Assembly (NCBI GenBank): GCA_018806915.1
Contig: JAGKQI010000098.1
Span: forward strand, 3,348,001-3,412,000
Source of the DNA: Phytophthora colocasiae
Lineage: Eukaryota > Oomycota > Peronosporomycetes > Peronosporales > Peronosporaceae
DNA: 64,000 nucleotides
Direction of reading: 5' to 3'
Below are positions 1 through 8,601 of the stretch, piece after piece. The notes beneath the pieces are model-generated. The model was not told the DNA's origin, did not search any database, and worked only from the letters and a program-made list of their open reading frames with translations. The first letter of the stretch is position 1; every line of letters starts with the position of its first letter. The translations under genes and the position numbers were made by a program.

Positions 1-680
1 GACCTATTAGATGGCGTACACGTGCGCTTACGTGTATGAGGAAGCGTGCAAGTAGATTAGACTTAATTTAAGTATACTTATTTAAATAAGTATAATTAAA
101 TCAAATATAACTAAATTAAACTGCAAAATACCGTAAAAATGAGAACTGTTATTGAATTTGGCATAAGCCAATTATGGACCTCCTAAAACTGTTTGTTATC
201 TATTTCTAAAGGGTCTGTCAACGTGTGGTTGGCAGAAACTCTGCTCAGTGATTGGTAGAAATCCGTTACTTTCTACCAATAATATGCATAAATGCACACG
301 AACCACCCAATAATGTGGTTCGCCCATGTATCCTTTGGTGTGTACAACACACCAAGGTCTGAGGCCCATTTCCAACCTCTAACAATTATCCTAACTGTTA
401 GAGTTACAAGTGGTACTACCACTTGTACGTGTAACCCCGTTACAGTTGCTATCGGAGGCATAACAGATCCAGCACCACACGAAACCCGAGAGTTATTCGC
501 GCGTGTAGCACAGATAGCATAGCACCACAACTATATGTGTTAACGGATACGTCTGTGAGCGTCTAATATTTTTCTTTTACGCAAAGCATTCATTATTTTT
601 ATGGTTAGCGTTGGTAGGACAACAATATTCAACGTAGTATTGGATGAAATCAATACCGTGGGAATACCACTTCGCCGGTA
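1..680. other. AT-rich intergenic DNA with stem-loops
   Basis: No convincing gene. The first 130 bases are very AT-rich and contain a perfect 22-bp palindrome at 73-94. Positions 214-444 hold consecutive short stem-loops, listed as a separate feature. Short ORFs on both strands (for example 292-522 +) lack recognisable domains and overlap one another. Confidence 0.6.
214..444. repeat. Array of seven consecutive stem-loops
   Basis: Seven inverted repeats follow each other without overlap. Arms are 215-222/228-235 (8 bp, one wobble), 251-261/270-280 (11 bp perfect, 8-nt loop), 299-306/315-322 (8 bp perfect, 8-nt loop), 335-342/348-355 (8 bp perfect), 377-384/396-403 (8 bp perfect), 406-414/418-426 (9 bp perfect, 3-nt loop) and 430-435/439-444 (6 bp perfect). 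Each arm sequence is different, so this is not a tandem repeat of one hairpin. It could be a fold-back or structured-RNA relic; the function is unknown. Confidence 0.6.
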
Positions 681-1961
681 CACTCCGCGCCAGGATAGAT
701 CGGCCACCCACGTTGCTGGCCGTAACTCAGTCAATTTTAGGAGTTGGAGCCTGCTATTTAGATATGTTTTGCAGCTATTTTTGACTAAAGCGGTGTTTGT
801 GCTAACGAGCTGGATATTGCAATTCATCGGGTGGCTAGCATACAGAGGAGCACTTTTGGCACCACGACAGGTTAGATCGGCCGCCAACACAATACAAATC
901 TCAAATCAAATGTGACTAAATGATTGCATATCAATAGTGAGTCCTGTTTCCGTTCCTATCAACTACTTCTACGCATCGACGTGGCAACGACTCGATAAGG
1001 GACTTTAGTAGAGCTAATGGGATTGATTCCCATGCCTCAAAGAGCGCAACAGTTAAATCTGCTACACCCTCATACTGTTTTCCATTATTATAGACCGTCC
1101 TACTCATAATAGACCACAGATTTTCTATGGGATTAAAATCCGGTGACTTTGATGGCCAATCTAGAACATCTACAGCTTGCTCCGTAAAAAACCTTAGTTT
1201 GCTTGGAGACGTGAATGCTTGAGTTATCTTTCCGCACTAGCATGGTGCGAGCCCACGCCTTACGAGCGGCCATGTCCTCCGGTTTCAATGGCAACGTGTT
1301 CTCCATCTTTGTGTACACCATCCAGTCTACCCTGGAAAGGGTACGCTGTATGGTGCGCACGGAGACGGAGAGTTTCAGCTCGGCCTTGAGCTTGGCGGCA
1401 GAGAGGTTGCCCTTGGACGCTTCGCGCACTAGGCGCCGCGTTTCACGATCCGTTAGATAAGGTGGGGGGCCTGGGCGCTTTTGTTTCGCAGTGGGAGCTG
1501 GGGCAACAACACGGGCGACGGTGTCTCGACTGCGGGAGGTCAGCAGTGCAGTGTTACGAGCGCTCACACCCGCTTCCCGAAGGCCTTGAATTCTACCCCG
1601 CTCATTATCAGTGAGGCGGGGCTTCTTCTGGGGTTGGTGGGGCTTTTTCTTGCGTGGTATCTTGCCAAGTAAGCACCAATACAGACCACTCGTCTTTATC
1701 GACTCTTTTGATATGCAATCATTTAGTCACATTTGATTTGAGATTTGTATTGTGTTGGCGGCCGATCTAACCTGTCGTGGTGCCAAAAGTGCTCCTCTGT
1801 ATGCTAGCCACCCGATGAATTGCAATATCCAGCTCGTTAGCACAAACACCGCTTTAGTCAAAAATAGCTGCAAAACATATCTAAATAGCAGGCTCCAACT
1901 CCTAAAATTGACTGAGTTACGGCCAGCAACGTGGGTGGCCGATCTATCCTGGCGCGGAGTG
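681..1961 (-). mobile_element. Non-autonomous Tc1/mariner element
   Basis: The 1281-bp element has terminal inverted repeats of about 254 bp (681-934 and 1708-1961) that are almost exact reverse complements. It is flanked by TA at 679-680 and 1962-1963, the expected Tc1/mariner target duplication. Its interior carries a minus-strand transposase remnant. Such long TIRs with a shortened interior are typical of internally deleted Tc1/mariner copies that depend on transposase supplied in trans. Confidence 0.9.
936..1567 (-). pseudogene. Tc1/mariner transposase remnant
   Basis: The N-terminal part (1567 downward) encodes the paired-like helix-turn-helix typical of Tc1/Tc3 transposases, rich in Arg and Lys. 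After the KAWARTML segment the sequence jumps to a DNSSIHVSK stretch, equivalent to the DNAPxHxSK block with the second catalytic Asp. The part with the first catalytic Asp is therefore deleted. A run of six T near 1190 then shifts the frame by one. Beyond it, in the shifted frame, lies WPSKSPDFNPIENLWS, the classic third catalytic block, and the reading frame ends at the inner edge of the TIR. Internal deletion plus frameshift make it inactive. Confidence 0.85.
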
Positions 1962-1963
1962 TA

Positions 1964-2451
1964 TTACCTCTCCATACCACGGTAGTAGTGGGATTACCTT
2001 TTGTGTAATAGTGGTGTGGCAAGAATATTAGCTTACGACATCGTTGAAGTTCACATCGGAATGTGATAATTGTCGACCCAAATGCAAATTTTACAATACA
2101 CCTAGGCCTATTACCGTTCAGTAATACCTGCCAAATTCCCACGTGGTAGTTATTAGGAGGTAATACCATTTTTGCGGCCGAGAGGAAAGACGGACGCGCA
2201 AGGATACATGCAAGGCTCCTCTTGGGCAGAGACTGTAAGGACTACGGTAATTAACAACACTAATTCAACGTCACTGAGCACACGGACCGGCAGTATAAAG
2301 ATCTAGTGCCCTACATGTTGCAGAAATTTCTCTAGAAGACAGTGTCACTAGAGGTTAACTTGATGTGAGGAAATAATCCTCCGCAAAGTTATAATATATA
2401 AGATTTTGAAGGGTTGATAATAGATAAAACGTAGGGTAAAAGAAGGGTTTA
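1964..2451. other. Intergenic DNA, no gene seen
   Basis: No domain-bearing ORF. Several weak inverted repeats occur, for example 6-bp arms around 2053-2070, resembling the hairpin-rich DNA left of the Tc1 element. The element may have inserted into one continuous hairpin-rich segment. Confidence 0.4.
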
Positions 2452-2637
2452 TTATGAGGCTTTAATCGCTTCGACCGCGTAAATACATGACACCTCTGCA
2501 AAGAAGTGACGTAAGCCAGCTTCAGTGCTTAGCTTGTAGTCAAACTCATCTGAGTCGATGAAGTAGAACTTTTTCACAATGCAGTGCCAGGTGCCCTCTT
2601 CGGGCGCCCCATGACAAGTGTACAACCAGTGCTTGAC
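2452..2637 (-). pseudogene. Orphan terminal coding exon
   Basis: The reverse strand from 2637 reads 61 codons to a stop at 2452, preceded by a good 3' splice site (ACTAATTTTAG, also containing a branch-like CTAAT). Codon use and composition look coding, with Trp, Cys and His rich segments such as HWLYTCHGAPEEGTWHC. No matching upstream exon is visible between here and the JmjC gene promoter, so this is probably the stranded last exon of a broken gene. I do not recognise the family. Confidence 0.35.
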
Positions 2638-2849
2638 CTAAAATTAGTGGGTGTTTTACAGAATGCTCTCATTGGCTATTAGTCCAGAACAAAAGACGCT
2701 TAGGACTACGATCAAACGGTAGTGAGGTTCCAACAAATTATGTGGTGTACATCAATAGTTTTTGAAGTAAGAAATATTTCTAAAAAAAGTATGGAATACG
2801 TGTGGTACACATGACATCGTACTTTGTGAAAAGAAGCGCGAAGAGCTCA

Positions 2850-2857
2850 GCTCATTC
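2850..2857 (+). promoter_or_regulatory. Possible oomycete initiator element
   Basis: GCTCATTC, 15 bp before the ATG at 2872, matches the start of the oomycete initiator consensus (GCTCATTY...). The right-hand half of the consensus is poor, so this is tentative. Confidence 0.35.
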
Positions 2858-2871
2858 GGAGACCTGCGAAG

Positions 2872-5346
2872 ATGGAGGAAGCGGCAAAGGAATTTGAGAA
2901 GCACGTGGAGGTGGATGAAGGTGTGTTGGCCTCGTCCGCGCCCCTGGAGATTGGGCAGCTGGACCGTGTTATCCTGCAGGTTTGTAGATTATCTAACATT
3001 TACAGAATTGGAAAGAAGTGTTAACGTTCTGTTTTTTTAGGTGAGTGAGGGCCTCGCGGGCTTTCCCGACCTCAGTCAGAAAACATTCGAGTTGCGCACA
3101 CAATTAGTAGATGATAAGTGAGTTTATGGCAATGGATAGGCGCTGAATAATGAATTGCGCACTAATTGTCGTTGTTGTAGAACGATTGGAGCTGCTGCTG
3201 CTATTCAAGGGATGCTGGATCTACTGGAGGCCAATGATAAAGCACTCGAATACTTTAAGGGAAGCATCGTGGGAGGTATGCAAATCTAATTTTCAAACTA
3301 GGATGCTGGGGATGAGATTTTGATAGTTGTTGTTGTGCAGTGCTAAAGGGACAAGCATTACCTCTGCGTCCTCCGTTCTTCGGTGGTACAATCCCTGAAC
3401 CTGCTGCTGAGGCGGTTGTAGCGGAAGTGGAAGCGCTTGCAGCTGAGGCTGCACCGGAAGCTGATGGAGATGCCTCGAATGCGGCAGAGTCTACAGGGGA
3501 AAAGCTGGCGCCGATCTTTACGAAGCAGTCTGGAAGCGCACGTAAGCGCTCATTGGAGAAGACTACGACGACCGAGTCAGGAGCAGAAGGCAAACGTCCC
3601 AAGGCAGACAAGAATACTGAGGAGGATACTGCTGCTCCTCCACTGAGGGCAGCGTTGGCAGAGGAGACCAAGTACGAGTCGGAGGAGGCCAGAGCCCGAG
3701 CCATCAACCCGACGTACACGATCCCCACGCAGTGGGAGCATCTGTACTTCAAGCAGGTGGAGGTGATCAACGTGAACAACCGTCTCGCGAAAGAGAAAAT
3801 CCAAGCGAAGCGCTTCGCGGGCGAGCCGTTCTTGCTTGAAGGCCACACTGGCTGGCTAAAGTTTGCGGACGGATGGGTGAAACCGGACGGCAAGCTGGAT
3901 ACAACAGCGTTCCTTAACGGAATTCATGACGTGAAAGTGCCTGTGTTGGAGCGTAACTACGAGGAACGGGCTCCCATCAAAACCCATTTGCCACTGAGCT
4001 ACTACGTGAAGAATTACTGGGATCACGGCAAGTCGGACTATTATCTGCACCAGTGGCAATTTCCCTTGGACCCGAAGGCTGGACCTCTGCTGTGCTACAA
4101 GTGCGAGGAACTGCCGGTGCTTGGGGACAACTTGCTGCTCTATTGGTTGGATGCAGTACGCGGCGACAACCCGCTGCAGTATCTCTTCATGGGCCAGAAG
4201 AGTACACGAAGCCGCATGCACCTAGACCCGGGCGGTTTAGGAATTACCATCGCTCCGATTATTGGCACCAAGCGTGTTACCATGCTGCATCGCGAGGCGG
4301 CCAAGCTGGACTCGGTTCACGAATCTGTTAACTTCCACGATGTGGATCTGGACCAGATCCCTCAGTTGGCTTTCTTGCCTGCGTGGAGGGTGGACGTGAA
4401 GCCAGGGCAGATCCTGTACATGCCGGAGGGTACATTGCACGCGTGCGAGAATGTCACGGCATGCTTATCGTATCACCGCTTCCACGTGGACACAGTGAAC
4501 CTCACAGGCTTCTTGCGGTCATTTTTGGCGCAGGACTCGCCTTCTATCAACCACGCCGAAATCCTCTGGAACGCTGCGCACGATGTGATGTCTGCCATGG
4601 AAGAAAGCTACCACGCCAACAACCAGGTCCTTGGCAAGGATGTGACTACACTGCGCAAGTTAGAGACGTTGCGTGGGTTGCGCCATGCGTGCCGTATGCT
4701 GTCTTTGGAGCAGGTGCTGCCTACGGAAGACTCGTGGGACTGGAAGAAGCTACTGGACGATATCGACCACTTGCTGGTGCGCGTTGATTCTAGTGCCAAG
4801 CTCAACAAGAAGAAGAACTCGACCCACGGGTCTACGTTTACCAAGGCGATGGCTGCATTGAACGGTGAGGAAGCAGCTGAAGCCAAGCAGATCATCGAGG
4901 CGGCTGCTAACAAGAAGAAACTGGCCAAGCACAAGGCAGACGCGACGGCTGCCAACACGCACTGGGATTCTTTGAATCTCAAGGTTGGAGACGTCATTGG
5001 TGTGCAAGTGTTCGAGAAGCGCAACCGCGCGGAGGTGCTGAAGGTGGTTCACGATAAGGTACTGGTGCAAATCCACTACTCGGACTGGGAGTCGATCTAC
5101 GATGAGTTCCTACCAGTGTCGTCGCTCTACCAGCGCAAGAAGGGCAAAAAGGTGGCCTTGAAGAAGACACCCGAAGTGCACGAGACGGTGATGGCGCGCT
5201 GGGGCAGCAAGGGTGATCTGTATAACGCCATTGTGCTCAAGGTCATCCGTACGAACGCTTGTTACGTGCACTACCTCAAGTATGAGAATGACTGGGACCA
5301 GTGGGTCCTTCCTGGCCACATTTTCCGCAAGTACAACAAGGCCTAA
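2872..5346 (+). CDS. JmjC-domain protein with two chromo/Tudor-knot-like domains
   Basis: Exons 2872-2979, 3041-3117, 3181-3275 and 3341-5346 join in phase to 761 codons. The middle is a cupin/JmjC fold: HLD at residues 387-389, a candidate 2-oxoglutarate Lys near 404 and the distal His near 460 form the expected H-x-D...H Fe(II) triad. An acidic Ala/Glu-rich linker with basic patches (about residues 95-190) precedes it. The C-terminus has two similar beta-barrel modules, VGDVIGVQVFEKR... and HETVMARWGSKG..., like the Tudor-knot/chromo-barrel domains that bind histone tails or nucleic acid. It is probably a nuclear 2-oxoglutarate-dependent demethylase or hydroxylase; the substrate cannot be read from sequence. 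The ATG follows an initiator-like site. Confidence 0.85.
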
Positions 5347-5471
5347 GGGGGTTGGCGCTAGCGGAACGGGTAGTACATGTGTATTCATTCACGTGCCGTA
5401 TATTGGCAAAACTTCGAGTAACTGGTAAATAGTTTCTGCGCAGATCTCCTTTTCCTTCAATCTCCAAAAGC

Positions 5472-6563
5472 TTAACCTGCTTGCTGTAGCCCTTGAACAC
5501 CACGGCGTACAAGGCGCGAGCAGTGCACAAGGACCGCAAAGATGACGTAGCAACCCACAAAGGCGTAGAAGCCAAAGGCCGAGATGATGGCGACGATCAG
5601 AACAATGGCAGCGTAGCCCAATGCGCGTTGCAGCCAACGTCCCCAAGCGGTCGAAGCTCCAACGAACGGAAGATCGTAGCACGCGTAGTGACTCGCATCC
5701 CACACACTCTCGCACACCCAGCAGTACTCGTGCCGACAGTGCGTGCACGTCATGTGGTTGCAGCCTTCGTTCTTCCAGATACGCATGTTACAGTGTGGAC
5801 ACGCACGCACCGCCTTCTGATTACCCACCGACGCCTCCCACAGCAGATACGACTTGTCCTCTGTGCCACGACAGAACCAGAAGCGATGAGCGTATCCCCG
5901 ACATCGAAAACACCCGATTGTTTCGCACTTGGGACACGTGAAGTTATCGGTGCTCTCACAGACGATGAGTTCGTCACAACCTGGTCTTGGACACCATCTT
6001 GCACTCGGGTTCTTCTCGTCCTTGATTGAAAAATAGCAACAATAATATCAATAATGGAATCCTAGTTTCATCAATCAAGTGTTGCGACGTACTCTTTTAC
6101 GCTGTAGCACCGCCCGAAACTGTGCAGTTTCCTCTGCACCGATGATCAACAGCATGTCTTCCTCCTTAATGCTGTGCTTGCAATCCACTACGGGACACAC
6201 CAATTGATCTACAAGCAACCTCAACAGTTAGTCAAACTCACCAGTTCAAAGGTCTTCACTATGCGCACCCTCATCTACTTCTCGCGCCTTAATCTTCAGT
6301 TGAATATACCTCCGGATACATTCTACAGCACACAAACGCGTCAGAATCGAGTAATAACTGCAATCACTTGGTTTTTAACGTTCTCTACCAGAGCAAAAGC
6401 GGTGTCGACATTGAAGTTTTGCATGACTTTCGTCGCCTTCATTCTCCACGTCACGCAACCCCAACACAGGGACAACTTCCAGACATATCGGACAGGAATC
6501 AGGCGACACGAACGTCGCCACGAAGCGCCGGTAGCCGCGTACCAAGCCCCGCAACATAGCCAT
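5472..6563 (-). CDS. RBR-type E3 ubiquitin ligase, membrane anchored
   Basis: Minus-strand exons 6563-6389, 6322-6269, 6208-6093 and 6020-5472 join in phase to 297 aa. In order: RING1 beginning CPICLE with CRHRFCSEC completed across the first intron; an IBR domain (CPRPGCDEL, CPKC, CFRC); and RING2 (CPHC, EGCNHMTC, CWVC) with the catalytic Cys in the EGC motif. RBR ligases form a thioester on that Cys before passing ubiquitin on. A hydrophobic hairpin-like segment follows (about residues 245-280), so the protein probably sits in an internal membrane. The gene is tail-to-tail with the JmjC gene (125 bp apart) and head-to-head with seipin (98 bp between ATGs). Confidence 0.88.
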
Positions 6564-6661
6564 CTAAACTCAATCTGGAAGTCGTAGAATCTCAACGTCT
6601 AAATTTCTGATTCTGATTCCATTATCTGATTCTATCAGTCTTCAATTGAGAAGCAATCGAA
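6564..6661. promoter_or_regulatory. Shared divergent promoter, RBR ligase / seipin
   Basis: Only 98 bp separate the two start codons, so both 5' regions and core promoters must lie within or overlap it. The segment is AT-rich with repeated TCTGATT units (about 6605-6635) and an initiator-like CAGTCTTCAATT near 6640. Confidence 0.55.
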
Positions 6662-7819
6662 ATGATGGTGATCCCATGGACGCTACTGCTTGCGCTACTG
6701 CCGACGAGCGCCACGGAGCTGCTGAAGGACGAAGTGGAGCGCCAGCGTCTCCGTGAGGAGCTTACGCGTGTGACTAAAGATTATGCGAAGCTGCTGTTGC
6801 TTTGGGCTTTCCGTGCCGCGCAGGTCTTCGCTGGCATCTCCTTCTTGTTCGTCACGGCCTCGATGCTCTACGCTCTACTGTACTACCTCGTGATCCCGTC
6901 CCGATTCCATGAGCAGGAGATTTTCTTCCACTACGGGAAGCACCACGCCGCTATTGTGCAAGGTTATCCTAATCTCCCACGCGCGTCCTTGGACCTACGA
7001 GACCCTGTTCATCAATGGGACGCTCTGGTGCCTAACCTGGAGCAGTCCACACAACCTGTGCTAGTGCCTGGTGTCAAGTATGACGTGATTGTGGACCTTA
7101 CAGTGCCTGAGTCTCGTGTTAACGCAGAGGTTGGAGTGTTTATGGTGTCGACGTGGCTGTATGCGAACCCGGAGAAGGGACTGGCTGCTAGTGCTCGTCC
7201 TGTGACGCTGCACGACATGCCAGGGCCTGTACGTTGGCTGAAGCTGGCCTTCTGGCTCGTGCCGTACACGCTTGGATTTACGGAACCGGCACAAACGCTA
7301 CGTGTGACGGCAATTAATGGATACATGGAGAATACCGAGAACCCGTTGACACGCGTGGATATCGAGTTGAATACCCCAAAGCTACAGGTCTACTCTGCCA
7401 AATTGACGGTTATTGCGCAGCTTACGGGTCTTCGCTATTTGATGTATCATTGGGCAGTGCCAACCGCTATTCTGTTCATTCTGAACATTGTCTTTGTGGA
7501 AGCTCTGGTGCTAGTGATCCTGTACGCAGTGTATGCACTACCACAACTGGACGAAGAGGCGGCTGCGGATGCTGCCGTGCTGGAAGCTGCGGCTGCAGAT
7601 GCACGGGATAAGGCCAAGAAACTGTTCGATCCGATGCAATGTTCGGAGACTGAGATCACTACCCAAGTAGAGAGTGAGACGTTGATTGGAAGAGTTTCGT
7701 TTACTTCAACGAGCGTGAAGGAGTCGCCGGAAGTGTTTGAAGAAGCGTCCGAGGAGCCTGAGGGTATCAAGGAAGAGAAGGTTGACGTGAAGAAGGAGCC
7801 CGAGGCTGACTCACTGTGA
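6662..7819 (+). CDS. Seipin homologue
   Basis: A single-exon 385-aa protein. Two membrane segments (about residues 47-77 and 258-288) flank a luminal domain with seipin-family hallmarks: Y-D-V-I-V-D-L-T-V-P-E-S followed by N and GVFMV, and RYLMYHWAVP just before the second helix. Seipin is an endoplasmic-reticulum protein that forms oligomeric rings at lipid-droplet budding sites. The C-terminal tail (about 300-385) is acidic and disordered. Two ATG codons are adjacent; the first is used here. Length is close to that of animal seipin (about 400 aa). Confidence 0.85.
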   Translation: MMVIPWTLLLALLPTSATELLKDEVERQRLREELTRVTKDYAKLLLLWAFRAAQVFAGISFLFVTASMLYALLYYLVIPSRFHEQEIFFHYGKHHAAIVQGYPNLPRASLDLRDPVHQWDALVPNLEQSTQPVLVPGVKYDVIVDLTVPESRVNAEVGVFMVSTWLYANPEKGLAASARPVTLHDMPGPVRWLKLAFWLVPYTLGFTEPAQTLRVTAINGYMENTENPLTRVDIELNTPKLQVYSAKLTVIAQLTGLRYLMYHWAVPTAILFILNIVFVEALVLVILYAVYALPQLDEEAAADAAVLEAAAADARDKAKKLFDPMQCSETEITTQVESETLIGRVSFTSTSVKESPEVFEEASEEPEGIKEEKVDVKKEPEADSL

Positions 7820-8601
7820 GTGATGTGCAGCAGTTGTAGCTGCCATGTTGAGATGGTACCACGTGGTTATGAGCCGAGCTGGAAGTGAAGTACGAAAGAC
7901 AATGAACGAGAGACTCGGTTGGTGTGCCATGCATTTTTGAAAAGTGCAATACATATAATGGTTGGAGGCACTTGCCGCTATCCTGAAGACGATTCTGACA
8001 TAACGCCACCTCATTCCCTACGCTTAACATTCATTGTTCTGCTGGTGTGTTGAGGTGTTGCTGGCCTTCTCAAGTAGCCACCTGCTCTCCTGGAAAATAA
8101 TGACGGTCAGTCGCTAAAAGAACAGCAACAGCTACACGTGCCAACCCAGCTGTGAATTGTAGTAGTAAACCATTCCGTCGACGCGTCCCACAGCAAAACT
8201 CTTGTGTATCTGGTCAGCAACAACGATATCGTCAGGAAATGTAGAGTTTTGGCTATTGCAACTCACTCAAATTTGCTGGTGGCAGCCATTGCATCTGTAG
8301 CCATTAAAAGTCGCGGCTATGTTGCATGTTGAACACGCCAAGCTAAGGAGCTACTGTAATTGCAGCACTGCATTCACGTTGACGATAACCTTTGCTATAA
8401 GAAACACATTGGAGCAGCGTGTGCTATACACGCACTAGTATTACATCAACGGAATCGACTCAAACAGCAATCGGACTGTGGTCTTACCACCGTCTCATCG
8501 AGAAAAGTGAAGCCTTCACCGCACTGCGCATCCCGAAGAACACTTTCACGTTGAGCTCGTCATTTTAGCATTCTCTCAATCGAACCAACAACGGACTCAG
8601 T
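7820..8601. other. Intergenic DNA, no gene seen
   Basis: This contains the seipin 3' region and the promoter of the ankyrin gene. The ORFs here are short, overlap the end of seipin on the other strand and show no domain. A CTCGTCATTTTAGCATT stretch about 40-50 bp before the ankyrin ATG partly resembles an oomycete initiator. Confidence 0.5.
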
